A stretch of DNA of 41,860 bases from a virus: positions 1 through 41,860 of IMG/VR virus record IMGVR_UViG_3300036861_000334; one strand, 5' to 3'. The notes beneath the pieces were generated by a model. The model was given only the letters and a program-made list of their open reading frames with translations. It had not been told where the DNA came from and did no database searches. A program made the translations under genes and the position numbers. Below are positions 1 to 7,106 of this stretch, one piece after another. Numbering within the stretch: the stretch's first letter is position 1; every line of letters starts with the position of its first letter.

Positions 1-122
1 TCTGTCTACTTATGAACATTCTCGGGCATCAGACGCCTGTCTGGGTGCCCCACACGGACCTAACCGCCGCATAATGGCGATCGGTCCGGCAGCGCGTGGG
101 AAAATCCGTAAATCAAGGGCGG

Positions 123-362
123 CTACTTCGCCTCCAGCAACTCCGCGATCCGCTCCCTCAGTTCCTGCACCTCCAGCAGTGTCCGTATCAGCAGCGCATC
201 CCGAGGCGAGACATCAGCTTCGCCCCGGCTATACCGTCCCGCTGTAGCTGCTGGAATGAGCAGCGCCGTCACGGCGCCATAGGTCGGAGAAATCCCCAGC
301 CGACGACACGCCTCCCTGTATTGGGAGGCGGTCATGGGTTGGGAGGGATCCATGATTGTCAT
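123..362 (-). CDS. Small HTH-like protein
   Basis: This 79-residue ORF is the last of five small leftward genes. Residues 10-60 (SQYREACRRLGISPTYGAV and on to SPRDALLIRTLLE) resemble the small phage helix-turn-helix proteins that begin with a 'reefing' REA..RLG helix and end in a leucine-rich helix. The middle lacks the usual WxxG recognition helix, so DNA binding is only an inference. The start at 362 lies 10 bases after the stop of the upstream gene and has no obvious ribosome site; an ATG three codons later is an alternative. The C-terminus (LLEVQELRERIAELLEAK) is a probable amphipathic helix or short coiled coil. Confidence 0.6.
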   Translation of the reverse strand: MTIMDPSQPMTASQYREACRRLGISPTYGAVTALLIPAATAGRYSRGEADVSPRDALLIRTLLEVQELRERIAELLEAK

Positions 363-371
363 TAGCGGGCG

Positions 372-596
372 TCAGGCCGGAAGCGGGATAACGACATACC
401 CGCCGAGCCGCTTGTACTTGTGGAGGGCCTGTGCGTCCCGCAGGCCCCATGCCGTGCGGGTCAGCAACGCCGGCCCTGATGACCCCGGCCACATGGCATG
501 CAGGACGTCACGGCCCGCATCGTCGGTGACGGTCACGGTACGTGACCATCCGGGATGGCCGCAGCGGTAATGTACGTCAGTGATCTCGGTATGCAT
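372..596 (-). CDS. Hypothetical protein, 74 aa
   Basis: This is a 74-residue protein that I do not recognise. It holds a CGHPGW segment near residue 12 and a basic middle (ALHKYKRLGG), and no membrane segment. The start is well supported: the leftward strand reads AAAGAGGAAATCACA just before the ATG. It sits in a series of small leftward genes of presumably early or accessory function, and the leader in front of it is a copy of the leader of the next gene upstream. Confidence 0.6.
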   Translation of the reverse strand: MHTEITDVHYRCGHPGWSRTVTVTDDAGRDVLHAMWPGSSGPALLTRTAWGLRDAQALHKYKRLGGYVVIPLPA

Positions 597-597
597 T

Positions 598-651
598 GTG
601 ATTTCCTCTTTCTGTAATGAAGGGGCTGGGGCCCCTGATGGGGATTAGGCG
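598..651 (-). repeat. Intergenic leader repeat A, copy 1 (hairpin plus RBS)
   Basis: Read leftward, this spacer runs from the stop region of the 82-aa gene to the ribosome site of the 74-aa gene. It matches the spacer at 895-956: both share the stop-proximal CCCCATC block, a G/C hairpin (here GGGGC at 622-626 with GCCCC at 631-635) and a ribosome site of the type GAAA(GA)GGAAATCAC. Conserved spacing in front of two unrelated ORFs suggests a control or RNA-processing element. Confidence 0.6.
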
Positions 652-893
652 GCGGCGCTCCAATGCGGAGGCGTCGTGTCGTCATGAACCACGATATACC
701 GATGCGTAGGAGATATGTGATAGGAGCGCACCGGCATGACGCAGTATGAGAGCCACCCAGTGCCATCGTGCACGATGGGTGTGTGGTGCGAGTACAGGCC
801 GCTCTCGGCATCCACCTCGTGAATTGGATAGCGGTAGGTGCTCTCACGTGTGAGAGGCGGGATATGGAATGAACCGCACGAGGGATCGTACAT
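645..893 (-). CDS. Hypothetical protein, 82 aa
   Basis: This is an unrecognised 82-residue protein beginning MYDPSCGSFHIPPLTRES. It is rich in His and Tyr (several HH, YSHH and HISPTHRYIVVHDD stretches), which could mean metal binding, but no family is evident. I chose the start at 893 because the leftward strand carries AGAAAGGAAATCACC directly upstream; a longer reading to 1031 would run through the repeated leader and into the neighbouring gene. Confidence 0.6.
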   Translation of the reverse strand: MYDPSCGSFHIPPLTRESTYRYPIHEVDAESGLYSHHTPIVHDGTGWLSYCVMPVRSYHISPTHRYIVVHDDTTPPHWSAAA

Positions 894-894
894 G

Positions 895-956
895 GTGATT
901 TCCTTTCTCTGAATTGGTCGGGGCCGGGCTGCGGCCCCTGGGATGGGGATCAGGCG
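895..956 (-). repeat. Intergenic leader repeat A, copy 2 (hairpin plus RBS)
   Basis: This is the second copy of the leader described at 598-651. Its hairpin is a perfect 6-bp stem (GGGGCC at 920-925 with GGCCCC at 933-938) around a 7-base loop, followed in the leftward direction by AGAAAGGAAATCACC and the ATG at 893. The repeat starts at the stop codon of the upstream 140-aa gene. The loops and flanks differ between the copies while stem and ribosome site are kept. Confidence 0.6.
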
Positions 957-1372
957 AGAATACGGAGCAACGTGCGAGCCTCGCCCCGCGAAAGCGAGGA
1001 CATATCCTGCTTGGGATTGTCGCTCTCGCAAGGAGTGCGTCCGAAAAGGGCGCGGAAGGCGCGGACCACACCGCGATCATCGGCGGCGGCGAGCAACTCA
1101 CGCGCCCGGCGGATATCCTCAACGGCGGCGGTCGATGCTGCCGCCATCTCCTGTCGCTCCAGCCGGGCGGTGTATTCCGGAGGCGGTGCGTCATGCCACG
1201 CCCCGTCATATCCGTATCGGGGACGGCAGCCCGTCCCTACCGGAGTGGCGGTCAGCACATCGGTGCTGCTCACGCCATACGCGGCCAGAGCGGAGTCTCC
1301 GACCTGGTCACAGACGCCCACTAGCCGGCGGGTCATGGCACGGTCCGCATAAGCAAAAATCTGATAGGCCAT
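950..1372 (-). CDS. Hypothetical protein, 140 aa
   Basis: This unrecognised protein begins MAYQIFAYADRAMTRRL. Residues 70-110 (ARLERQEMAAASTAAVEDIRRARELLAAA) form a long probable helix. The start at 1372 is favoured by GGGGAGAG seven bases upstream; the reading frame is open to 1579, but that stretch is the leader repeat and has no better start. Its own leader is a copy of the leader before the 90-aa gene at 1488-1760. Confidence 0.6.
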   Translation of the reverse strand: MAYQIFAYADRAMTRRLVGVCDQVGDSALAAYGVSSTDVLTATPVGTGCRPRYGYDGAWHDAPPPEYTARLERQEMAAASTAAVEDIRRARELLAAADDRGVVRAFRALFGRTPCESDNPKQDMSSLSRGEARTLLRILA

Positions 1373-1383
1373 TTGATCTCTCC

Positions 1384-1435
1384 CCTTGTCGCCTACTGCT
1401 CCCCCGAGGCGCGGGGTCAAGCCATCTGACTTGAC
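1384..1435 (-). repeat. Intergenic leader repeat B, copy 1
   Basis: Read leftward, this spacer contains GATGGCTTGACCCCGCG and then CGACAAGG leading into the ribosome site of the 140-aa gene. The same two blocks occur at 1769-1799, where they are directly joined; here about 18 extra bases (around 1392-1409, C-rich) separate them. It is a second duplicated leader family in the same small-gene series. Confidence 0.55.
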
Positions 1436-1487
1436 GTCGGCTTGGTTGCCGCTGGACAGGTCGCCGGAGCGGCCTGTCGGGTGGCAA

Positions 1488-1760
1488 TCAGTCCGCCTGG
1501 TCCGGCTCACGCCGGCCTGACAAGAGGCCGGGCAGTCGCTGGTCCATATCGACCTGAGCCGCGTGTCGGGCAAGCTCACGGCCTAGCCGTACGGAAGGCC
1601 CATCGCCCTTCGGCGCGACGGCAACGGCGCGGTCATACGCCGCCCTCCGTAGAGCGAGTTTGCCCTGCTCGTAGCCGGCGCCGTACCGGCCTTGGCCGGG
1701 CTTGGGGGCTTCGGGACGTCCGGCAAGGGCGTCGTCGTAACCAGTCTGATACCGGGGCAT
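1488..1760 (-). CDS. Hypothetical protein with YxxGYxDA motif, 90 aa
   Basis: This 90-residue protein begins MPRYQTGYDDALAGRPEAP and later has YGAGYEQG. Paired Tyr-Gly-Tyr motifs of this type occur in many small phage proteins of unknown role. The start is supported by AAGGAGAAACAG just upstream. It is the first gene of the leftward series and lies directly beside the A/T-rich control region at 1801-1872, from which the series is probably transcribed. Confidence 0.6.
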   Translation of the reverse strand: MPRYQTGYDDALAGRPEAPKPGQGRYGAGYEQGKLALRRAAYDRAVAVAPKGDGPSVRLGRELARHAAQVDMDQRLPGLLSGRREPDQAD

Positions 1761-1768
1761 CTGTTTCT

Positions 1769-1799
1769 CCTTGTCGCGGGGTCAAGCCATCGGCCTGAC
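1769..1799 (-). repeat. Intergenic leader repeat B, copy 2
   Basis: This is the short copy of leader family B. It contains CCTTGTCGCGGGGTCAAGCC on the plus strand, matching the two blocks at 1384-1391 and 1410-1425. It precedes the ATG at 1760 by eight bases and supplies the AAGGAG ribosome site of the 90-aa gene. Confidence 0.55.
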
Positions 1800-1808
1800 A
1801 CTCATGAC

Positions 1809-1846
1809 TATACATCACCAGATGTATAAGTCTATAGAGCTATAAT
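1809..1846. promoter_or_regulatory. Divergent promoter/operator region with two palindromes
   Basis: The perfect inverted repeat TATACATCACCAGATGTATA lies at 1809-1828 and a second one (TATAG-AG-CTATA) at 1833-1844. The second overlaps a perfect sigma-70-type -10 box, TATAAT, at 1841-1846 on the plus strand; I see no good -35. The stretch is strikingly A/T-rich for this genome and sits between the leftward small genes and the rightward ribbon-helix-helix gene. From the -10 box, transcription would begin near 1853, at or next to an ATG. Autoregulation by the adjacent ribbon-helix-helix protein is an inference. Confidence 0.6.
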
Positions 1847-1872
1847 CACGAAATGTTACAGCCTCGCCCGAA

Positions 1873-2280
1873 ATGACCAAAGACACCCGGCTCTCCATCC
1901 GCATGACCGCCGATCTTGATGCGTGGCTCGACGCTGAGGCTTGCTCGCGCGGCCTCGATAAGGCTGCGTTTGCGCGCATGGTGCTGTTCGAGAGGATGAA
2001 TGGACGGGTGGCGGCGCCAGTTGCTGGTCCGCATGAGCCGGCCGCCGGCCCTGATGCTGGCGAGCATGTGTGGATGGAGCTGCAAGATGACACCATCGAC
2101 ATCGAATCCATCGTCGCTCAACGTGTCGCCGAGGCCCTCGCCCGTCAGCAGCCGCAATCCTACGCCGAGGGCGATACCGGCATGACCGCTCATCGCCGCG
2201 GCTCGCTGCCGCTCAATGGCGGCACGCCAGGCGGCGGCATTGCCACGCGCGTGCAGCGGCACGCTGTTTTCGGGGCGTAA
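1873..2280 (+). CDS. Ribbon-helix-helix regulator-like protein, 135 aa
   Basis: Residues 1-45 (TKDTRLSIRMTADLDAWLD, then a second helix ending FARMVLFERMNG) follow the ribbon-helix-helix pattern: a short basic strand, helix A, turn and helix B. Such proteins dimerise and bind palindromic operators. The C-terminal 90 residues are unassigned. It sits directly downstream of two palindromes and may repress its own promoter. The start has no good ribosome site; a 7-codon frame starting at 1853 ends in an ATGA overlap with it, which hints at coupling or a leaderless message. Confidence 0.6.
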   Translation: MTKDTRLSIRMTADLDAWLDAEACSRGLDKAAFARMVLFERMNGRVAAPVAGPHEPAAGPDAGEHVWMELQDDTIDIESIVAQRVAEALARQQPQSYAEGDTGMTAHRRGSLPLNGGTPGGGIATRVQRHAVFGA

Positions 2281-2334
2281 CCGACATGCAACACATCAGA
2301 ATCTGTATCACTTCACCCGCAGGACTCACGTGCA

Positions 2335-2799
2335 ATGGGCGTTCTCAACAACCCCAAGCATGAGAAGGTCGCGCAGGAGCTCGCGAAATTCAAGTCGCCA
2401 GTCGAAGCCTCGCAGGCAGCCGGCTATCCGCCAGGATCGTCCTTCGCCGCCAACGCCCGCAAGCGTGTCCAACGACCCGACATCCGCGCCAGGGTCAAGG
2501 AAATCCAGACTGTCAGTGGCGTGATGGCGGCGGCCGACAGCGCCTATATCCAGCGCAAGCTGATCGAGATGACGGAAATCCCGCTCGACGAAGAGCAGGT
2601 CAATCCGGCCGTCCAGCTCAAGGCTCTCGAAATGCTCGGTCGCATCATCGACGTGTTCGCGCCGGAGAAGATCAAGGCGGAACTGAATATCTGGAATGAT
2701 TTCAGCCCAGACGATCAGCGCGCTCTCGCAGCAGCTCTTAGAGCAGGTCTCGCCGGCCGGAGTGAAACTCCTGACGACGAAGCTGGAGACGATAGCTGA
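2335..2799 (+). CDS. terS: Terminase small subunit
   Basis: This 154-residue protein precedes the large terminase and has the typical small-subunit layout. Residues 8-45 form a helix-turn-helix-like DNA-binding region (KVAQELAKFKSPVEASQAAG, then YPPGSSFAANA), followed by RPDIRARVKEIQ and a helical oligomerisation middle, as in Terminase_2-like proteins. It would recognise phage DNA and recruit the large subunit. Its 3' end overlaps the annotated start of the next gene by about 100 bases, so the large-subunit start may be further in. Confidence 0.75.
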   Translation: MGVLNNPKHEKVAQELAKFKSPVEASQAAGYPPGSSFAANARKRVQRPDIRARVKEIQTVSGVMAAADSAYIQRKLIEMTEIPLDEEQVNPAVQLKALEMLGRIIDVFAPEKIKAELNIWNDFSPDDQRALAAALRAGLAGRSETPDDEAGDDS

Positions 2800-3538
2800 G
2801 CAGCGTGAGAAACTGCTCGCCGCGCAGCGCCAGATCCACAGGTACTATCCCGATGATGGACCGCTGCGGCGCGAACTCTATCCGCGCCACATGGCCTTCT
2901 TCGCCGCCGGCGGCGAGCACGATCCGATCGGATGTTGGTGCCCGGAGAACTGCGACGGCTCCCCGCACCGGGAGCGCCTGGCGCTGTGCGCCAATCGCGT
3001 CGGCAAAACTGTAGGGATGGGCGGCTACGAGACCGTCCTGCACCTCACTGGACGCTATCCGTCGTGGTGGGCGGGTCATCGGTTCGATCACCCGATCGAA
3101 GTGTGGGCGGCCGGCAAGAAGAACGAGACGACCCGCGACATCATCCAGAAGGAGCTGTTCGGCCCGGTCAAATGGCGCGGCCGGACCAAGCATGTCGCGG
3201 GCACTGGGCTGATCCCAGCCGAGGACATCGGCGACATCACCTGGAAACGGGGCATCCCGGATTTCATTGATACGGCGCAAGTCAAGTCGAAGTTCGGCGG
3301 CTGGTCAACCATCGGCCTCAAGTCATATGAGCAGGGCCGCGGCGCATTCGAGGGTACGGCCAAACACCTGATCTGGCTCGACGAGGAATGCGACCTCGAC
3401 GTCTACAGTGAGTGCCGCATCCGGCTCATGGTCTATCGCGGTCATGCGCTGCTGACGTTTACGCCGCTGGAAGGGATGACGCAGCTTGTGCAAGCGTTCC
3501 TGCCGGGCGGCGTACTGCCGGGAGAGGTGAGTTTCTGA
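2696..3538 (+). CDS. terL: Terminase large subunit, ATPase half (separate ORF)
   Basis: This 280-residue ORF contains the whole packaging ATPase domain and nothing of the nuclease. A Walker A-type P-loop (NRVGKT) lies at residues 100-105, a Walker B (LIWLDEE) at 225-231, and a coupling motif (LLTFTP) at 252-257. In related podovirus terminases these continue in the same chain into the nuclease. Here the frame stops at 3536-3538, right after the ATPase, and the nuclease is encoded in the -1 frame. The start is uncertain: ATG 2696 overlaps the small-subunit gene, and GTG 2762 is an alternative. Confidence 0.8.
   Translation: MISAQTISALSQQLLEQVSPAGVKLLTTKLETIAEQREKLLAAQRQIHRYYPDDGPLRRELYPRHMAFFAAGGEHDPIGCWCPENCDGSPHRERLALCANRVGKTVGMGGYETVLHLTGRYPSWWAGHRFDHPIEVWAAGKKNETTRDIIQKELFGPVKWRGRTKHVAGTGLIPAEDIGDITWKRGIPDFIDTAQVKSKFGGWSTIGLKSYEQGRGAFEGTAKHLIWLDEECDLDVYSECRIRLMVYRGHALLTFTPLEGMTQLVQAFLPGGVLPGEVSF
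3521..3530 (+). promoter_or_regulatory. Strong internal ribosome site for the nuclease half
   Basis: GGAGAGGTGA at 3521-3530 is a near-perfect Shine-Dalgarno sequence (the run GAGGTGA fully matches) seven bases before the ATG at 3538. It lies inside the last codons of the ATPase ORF, and the stop and start share one base (TGATG). This decides the start of the nuclease ORF and argues for reinitiation rather than a chance frameshift. Confidence 0.75.
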
Positions 3539-4305
3539 TGGATGAGCCGCAGCAACTTGAAAAGCGCTCCCGCTTCGTGGTCATGGCGGGCTGGAATGAC
3601 GTCCCGCACATCACCCCCGAGATGATCGCCGAGGAGATCAAGGGCTTGCCACCGCACGAGATCGAGGCCCGCTCCACCGGCAAGCCATCGCTCGGCGCCG
3701 GCGCGATCTATCCGGTCCCGGAGAATGACATCCTATGCGATCCATTCCAGATCCCGGAGTGGATGCCGCAGTGCTACGCCCTCGACGTCGGTTGGAACAG
3801 GACGGCGGCAGTCTGGGCGGCCTGGAATCACGAAGACGATATTGTCTACCTCTACAGCGAGCACTACCGCGGCCAGGCCGAACCGGCCGTCCATGCGCAG
3901 GCGATCCACGCCCGCGGCCGATGGATACCGGGCGTCATCGATCCAGCCTCGCGCGGCCGCGGTCAGAAAGACGGCAAGCGGCTGCTGACCGAATATCAGC
4001 AGCTCGGCCTCGATGTCAGCCTTTCCGAGAATGCGCTCGAAGCTGGCATCCTTGCCGTCTGGCAGCGGCTCTCGACCGGACGCCTGAAGGTGTTCCGCAC
4101 GCTGCTCAATTGGATCAACGAGTATCGCTTCTATCAGCGCGATGAGAAGGGGCAGGTCAAAGATGGCCAGAAGGACCACCTGATGGACTGCACCCGCTAC
4201 ATCGTTCTGTCCGGGCTGGCGCGCGCGACGCTGCGGCCGGCCAACCAGTGGACGCTGGGCCAGCAGTCCGGCTTCCGCGCCGAACATAATCCGCTCGACC
4301 TATGA
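3538..4305 (+). CDS. terL: Terminase large subunit, nuclease half (separate ORF)
   Basis: This 255-residue ORF carries the RNase H-like terminase nuclease. The opening FVVMAGWNDVPHI is the usual linker found after the ATPase domain. Acidic residues at the expected places are D83 (YALDVGW), D135 (GVIDPAS) and D213/D217 (KDHLMDCTRY). It would cut concatemers during packaging. It overlaps the ATPase ORF by one base and has its own strong ribosome site. Together the two ORFs total 535 residues, within the usual range of a single-chain large terminase. Whether they act as a two-chain enzyme or are joined by frameshifting cannot be told from sequence. Confidence 0.8.
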   Translation: MDEPQQLEKRSRFVVMAGWNDVPHITPEMIAEEIKGLPPHEIEARSTGKPSLGAGAIYPVPENDILCDPFQIPEWMPQCYALDVGWNRTAAVWAAWNHEDDIVYLYSEHYRGQAEPAVHAQAIHARGRWIPGVIDPASRGRGQKDGKRLLTEYQQLGLDVSLSENALEAGILAVWQRLSTGRLKVFRTLLNWINEYRFYQRDEKGQVKDGQKDHLMDCTRYIVLSGLARATLRPANQWTLGQQSGFRAEHNPLDL

Positions 4306-4550
4306 TCCCGCATAAGATACCGGCCCGCATCGATGTCCCGCAGATGCCGCAGCAGCCGGTCAGGATCGCGGCCGAGCAGCGGCTGAATGAATGCGGCTAT
4401 CTGATCGGGCGCTATCGGGCGCCAGCCGATCAGGCTGAGAAGATCATTGCTGGCCTCTCTCTCGCCGACCGCACGCTGCTCGCCCTGGAGATGCGCGAGC
4501 GCGAGCGGGCGAGCTACGTATCCGATTATGAGCCATTTGAAGGTCTCTGA
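4302..4550 (+). CDS. Hypothetical protein, 82 aa
   Basis: This unrecognised 82-residue protein starts in an ATGA overlap with the terminase nuclease ORF, so it is probably translated by coupling. Residues 20-75 are mostly helical and charged (LSLADRTLLALEMRERERA). There is no membrane segment. Its position between terminase and portal suggests a packaging-related or accessory role, but nothing in it identifies one. Confidence 0.6.
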   Translation: MIPHKIPARIDVPQMPQQPVRIAAEQRLNECGYLIGRYRAPADQAEKIIAGLSLADRTLLALEMRERERASYVSDYEPFEGL

Positions 4551-4811
4551 ATGCCTGATGTCCGTCTGGCGCTGATCGGCGCCGCTATCGTCTTCACGGG
4601 ACCGCTGTTCCTGACCCTGGTCTTCGTTGCGGCGATCCTCGACCACGCCATAGTCGCGCGCGACACGGCGCTGGCTGCGCTCGGCGTAACGTATTTGTCC
4701 TATGTCGTTCAATGGCCGCCGGCGGCAGCGAGGGCCATTGTGATGTTCCTGGTCGCGCTCTCGATCATCCTCGGCGCTGCGGCCGGCCTCTTGCTCCTGA
4801 TTGGAATGTGA
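4551..4811 (+). CDS. Small membrane protein (possible holin)
   Basis: This 86-residue protein is almost entirely hydrophobic. Segments at about 6-28 (LALIGAAIVFTGPLFLTLVF) and 62-85 (IVMFLVALSIILGAAAGLLL) are clear membrane helices, and residues 38-55 may be a third. It starts directly after the stop of the upstream gene. Size and topology would suit a holin, but it lacks the charged C-terminal tail typical of holins and no endolysin is adjacent, so this is only a possibility. Confidence 0.6.
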   Translation: MPDVRLALIGAAIVFTGPLFLTLVFVAAILDHAIVARDTALAALGVTYLSYVVQWPPAAARAIVMFLVALSIILGAAAGLLLLIGM

Positions 4812-4812
4812 C

Positions 4813-5046
4813 ATGGGCGGCCTCTTCGCTCCCGACGTCCCGACGCCTCCGACTCCTCCTCCTCCGCCGCCTCCAGCGGCGACGATGCCATTGTACGCCA
4901 ATGCCAACGTGAAGAATGCAGGCGCTGCCGTGCGCAATCAGGCAGGCGGCGTCGGCGGCATGGGCGGGACGCAGAAGACGGCGCAGGATCAGCCGCTGGT
5001 CAAGCCGCCGACGGCGAAGGCCAATCTACTTGGGGAGTCCGGATAA
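4813..5046 (+). CDS. Small Pro-rich protein, 77 aa
   Basis: The preferred start is the ATG at 4813 (MGGLFAPDVPTPP); an ATG at 4801 in the same frame overlaps the upstream gene. The N-terminus has a PTPPTPPPPPPPAA tract, followed by a Gly/Ala-rich low-complexity middle. Short proteins of this type, beginning MGGLF with a proline tract, are common immediately before podovirus portal genes; their role is not known to me. It ends directly at the portal start. Confidence 0.6.
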   Translation: MGGLFAPDVPTPPTPPPPPPPAATMPLYANANVKNAGAAVRNQAGGVGGMGGTQKTAQDQPLVKPPTAKANLLGESG

Positions 5047-6885
5047 GTGCCTCCCTCAGACGTTGTCTTCTACGAGCGGGCTTCGACCTCCCTGCTGTGC
5101 CGGACCCCAGCGATTCTGCTGCCAGATGACCGGCAGAACCAGGACTGGGAAGACTTTCGAAATTATTTAGAAAACCGCCTCGCCGCGCTGCGCGACTGGC
5201 GCATCTCGTGGTGGGCGCATTGGGCCGACCTTGCAGCCAACATCCTGCCGCGGCGCTATCACTGGCTGATCACGGCCAACACAATGATCCGCGGGCGCGA
5301 GATCAACCGCAACATCGTCGATACGACCGTCGTCAAGGCATTCCGCATCTGCTGTGCGGGGCTGATGTCGGGCCTCACGTCGCCGACGCGGCCATGGTTC
5401 AAGCTCGGGATTGGGTCGTTTGAGCAGGACCAGGTGCCGCGCGACTGGCAGCTCTGGCTCGATGAAGTCGAGCGCCGCATCTACAAAGTCATGTCGTCGT
5501 CCAACTTTTACGACAGCCTGATGCAGATGTTCCAGGACCTGGTCTGCTTCGGCACGGCCCCGATGCTGATCTACGAGGACGCCCAGGACATCATCCGTTG
5601 CTACAACCCATGTGCGGGTGAGTACTACCTCGCCAATGGCGGCGACCTGCGGGTCAACACATTCTACCGCACCTTCAACATGTCGACCATGCAGATGATC
5701 GACTTCTTCGGCGCGGACGCCATGCCGAATGAAATCCGCACGGGCTGGAATACGAAAGGTGCGCGGATCGACCAGGAATACGTTGTCGCCCACGCCATCG
5801 AACCGAATTTCGCGGCAACCCGGCCACAGGACCCCAACAAGAAGCTCGGCGTCGTCAATGGCGGCTACGACTACCGCGAGGTCTACTGGCTGTTCGGCCG
5901 CTCGACGGCGGAGCCGATTTCCATCCGCGGCTTCTACGACAAGCCTTACATCGCGCCGCGCTGGGAGACGACATCGAACGATCCCTATGGCCGCAGCGTC
6001 GGCATGGACGTGCTGCCCGACGTGAAGCAGCTGTACCTGATGCAGAAGCGGCTGGCCGAGGCGATCGAGAAGCAGATCAGGCCACCGATGCAGGCCGATG
6101 TCGGCCTCAAGAATCATCCCGCGGCGATCACGCCCGGCGCCGTCACCTACGTGGCGGACGTGGCCAAGGGTGGCATGCGGCCGATCTACGAGGTCAATCC
6201 GCAGATCGAAGGCATGCTGTCGCAGATCCAGGCGCTGCAGGAGCGCGTCAAGGACGGATTCTACAACAATCTGTTCATGATGATTTCCCAGATGGAAGGC
6301 GTTCAGCCCCGCAACGAGATGGAAATCACGGAACGCAAGAACGAGCAGATGCAGGAGCTCGGACCGGTCATCGAAAAGTTCCAGAACGAGGGCGCGGGAC
6401 CGGCGATCACCAGGATCTATTCGATCCTGAAGCGCAACCGGCTGCTGCCGCAGATGCCCGACAGCATGCAGGGCCATCCGATCACGATCAACTACGTCAA
6501 CATGCTGACGATCGCGCAGCGCTCGGCGAAGACCGCCGGCATGGAGCGGGTGCTCAACGTCGCTGGCGGCTTCCTCAAGGCCGGCAAGCCGCAGGCGCTC
6601 GACATCATCAATGAAGACGAGTTCATGTGCGAATATGCCAACGACATGACGCTGCCGACGAAGGTGATCAACGGGCGGGACGAGATCAAGCAGATGCGGG
6701 CTGCGCGGCAGAAGGCACAGCAGGGCGCGAACGCGATGCATGGCGCGGCGCAGATGGCCCCGGCGCTGGCGGACGCCTCGACGGCGGCCAAGAACTTCTC
6801 CGAGGTGAGTGAGAGCGGCGGCATGGACGCGGTCGCCAGGATGCTCGGGCCAAGTGGCGTGCCGAATGCGGGAGTGATGCAATGA
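5047..6885 (+). CDS. Portal (head-to-tail connector) protein
   Basis: This 612-residue protein has the size, position and sequence style of the podovirus head-tail connector family (T7 gp8-like). Characteristic stretches include WWAHWADLAANILPRRYHWL near residue 55, AGLMSGLTSPTRPWFKLG near 105, and the helical tail after NEMEITERKNEQMQELGP near 424. Twelve copies would form the portal ring through which DNA is packaged and ejected. It starts with GTG directly after the previous stop, with GGGGAG about 12 bases upstream. The C-terminus is Ala/Met-rich low complexity. Confidence 0.85.
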   Translation: MPPSDVVFYERASTSLLCRTPAILLPDDRQNQDWEDFRNYLENRLAALRDWRISWWAHWADLAANILPRRYHWLITANTMIRGREINRNIVDTTVVKAFRICCAGLMSGLTSPTRPWFKLGIGSFEQDQVPRDWQLWLDEVERRIYKVMSSSNFYDSLMQMFQDLVCFGTAPMLIYEDAQDIIRCYNPCAGEYYLANGGDLRVNTFYRTFNMSTMQMIDFFGADAMPNEIRTGWNTKGARIDQEYVVAHAIEPNFAATRPQDPNKKLGVVNGGYDYREVYWLFGRSTAEPISIRGFYDKPYIAPRWETTSNDPYGRSVGMDVLPDVKQLYLMQKRLAEAIEKQIRPPMQADVGLKNHPAAITPGAVTYVADVAKGGMRPIYEVNPQIEGMLSQIQALQERVKDGFYNNLFMMISQMEGVQPRNEMEITERKNEQMQELGPVIEKFQNEGAGPAITRIYSILKRNRLLPQMPDSMQGHPITINYVNMLTIAQRSAKTAGMERVLNVAGGFLKAGKPQALDIINEDEFMCEYANDMTLPTKVINGRDEIKQMRAARQKAQQGANAMHGAAQMAPALADASTAAKNFSEVSESGGMDAVARMLGPSGVPNAGVMQ

Positions 6886-7106
6886 TTATACCGACATTTC
6901 GCGCCAATTGGGAACTCAAGCAACTGCCGCGCAGTATGCGGCGAGAGACCTGGAAAGCCCTTTGGCGGCAACTTCGCGTCGTCAATCGTGAAGCATCGAA
7001 GGCGCTTGAGGATTGCCTCCTGTTTGGGTCCGGCGCGTGCTGCGTTGGCGAGAACGTTCCCGACTTCATCCGTCATGTACCGTTGCATGAAATGGTGTTG
7101 GCATGA
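6882..7106 (+). CDS. Hypothetical protein, 74 aa
   Basis: This unrecognised 74-residue protein starts in an ATGA overlap with the portal gene and ends in an ATGA overlap with the next gene. It is basic in the N-terminal half (PRSMRRETWKALWRQLRVV) and contains adjacent cysteines (GACCVGE) near residue 52. Coupling on both sides makes it likely to be expressed with the head genes. Confidence 0.6.
   Translation: MIIPTFRANWELKQLPRSMRRETWKALWRQLRVVNREASKALEDCLLFGSGACCVGENVPDFIRHVPLHEMVLA

Noticed and set aside
56-87. Imperfect inverted repeat (GGACC...GGTCC) after the last leftward small gene
   Set aside because: The stem has mismatches and no T-run follows in the leftward direction, so a terminator is not supported.
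1373-1579. N-terminal extension of the 140-aa protein to 1579
   Set aside because: The extension covers the duplicated leader repeat and lacks a ribosome site; the ATG at 1372 follows GGGGAGAG.
3412-3537. Start of the nuclease frame at 3412 instead of 3538
   Set aside because: The earlier ATG lies inside the ATPase domain, yields residues unlike any terminase and has no ribosome site, whereas 3538 has a near-perfect one.
2696-4305. Intron or intein as cause of the split terminase
   Set aside because: The two halves abut with a one-base overlap and no inserted sequence, so there is no room for either element.
5167-6882. A 571-codon leftward open frame opposite the portal gene
   Set aside because: It mirrors the portal frame in GC-rich DNA, is full of His/Arg/Asp low-complexity sequence, lacks a ribosome site and has no domain pattern. 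The long leftward frames at 22635-23957 and 26153-27643 were rejected for the same reasons.
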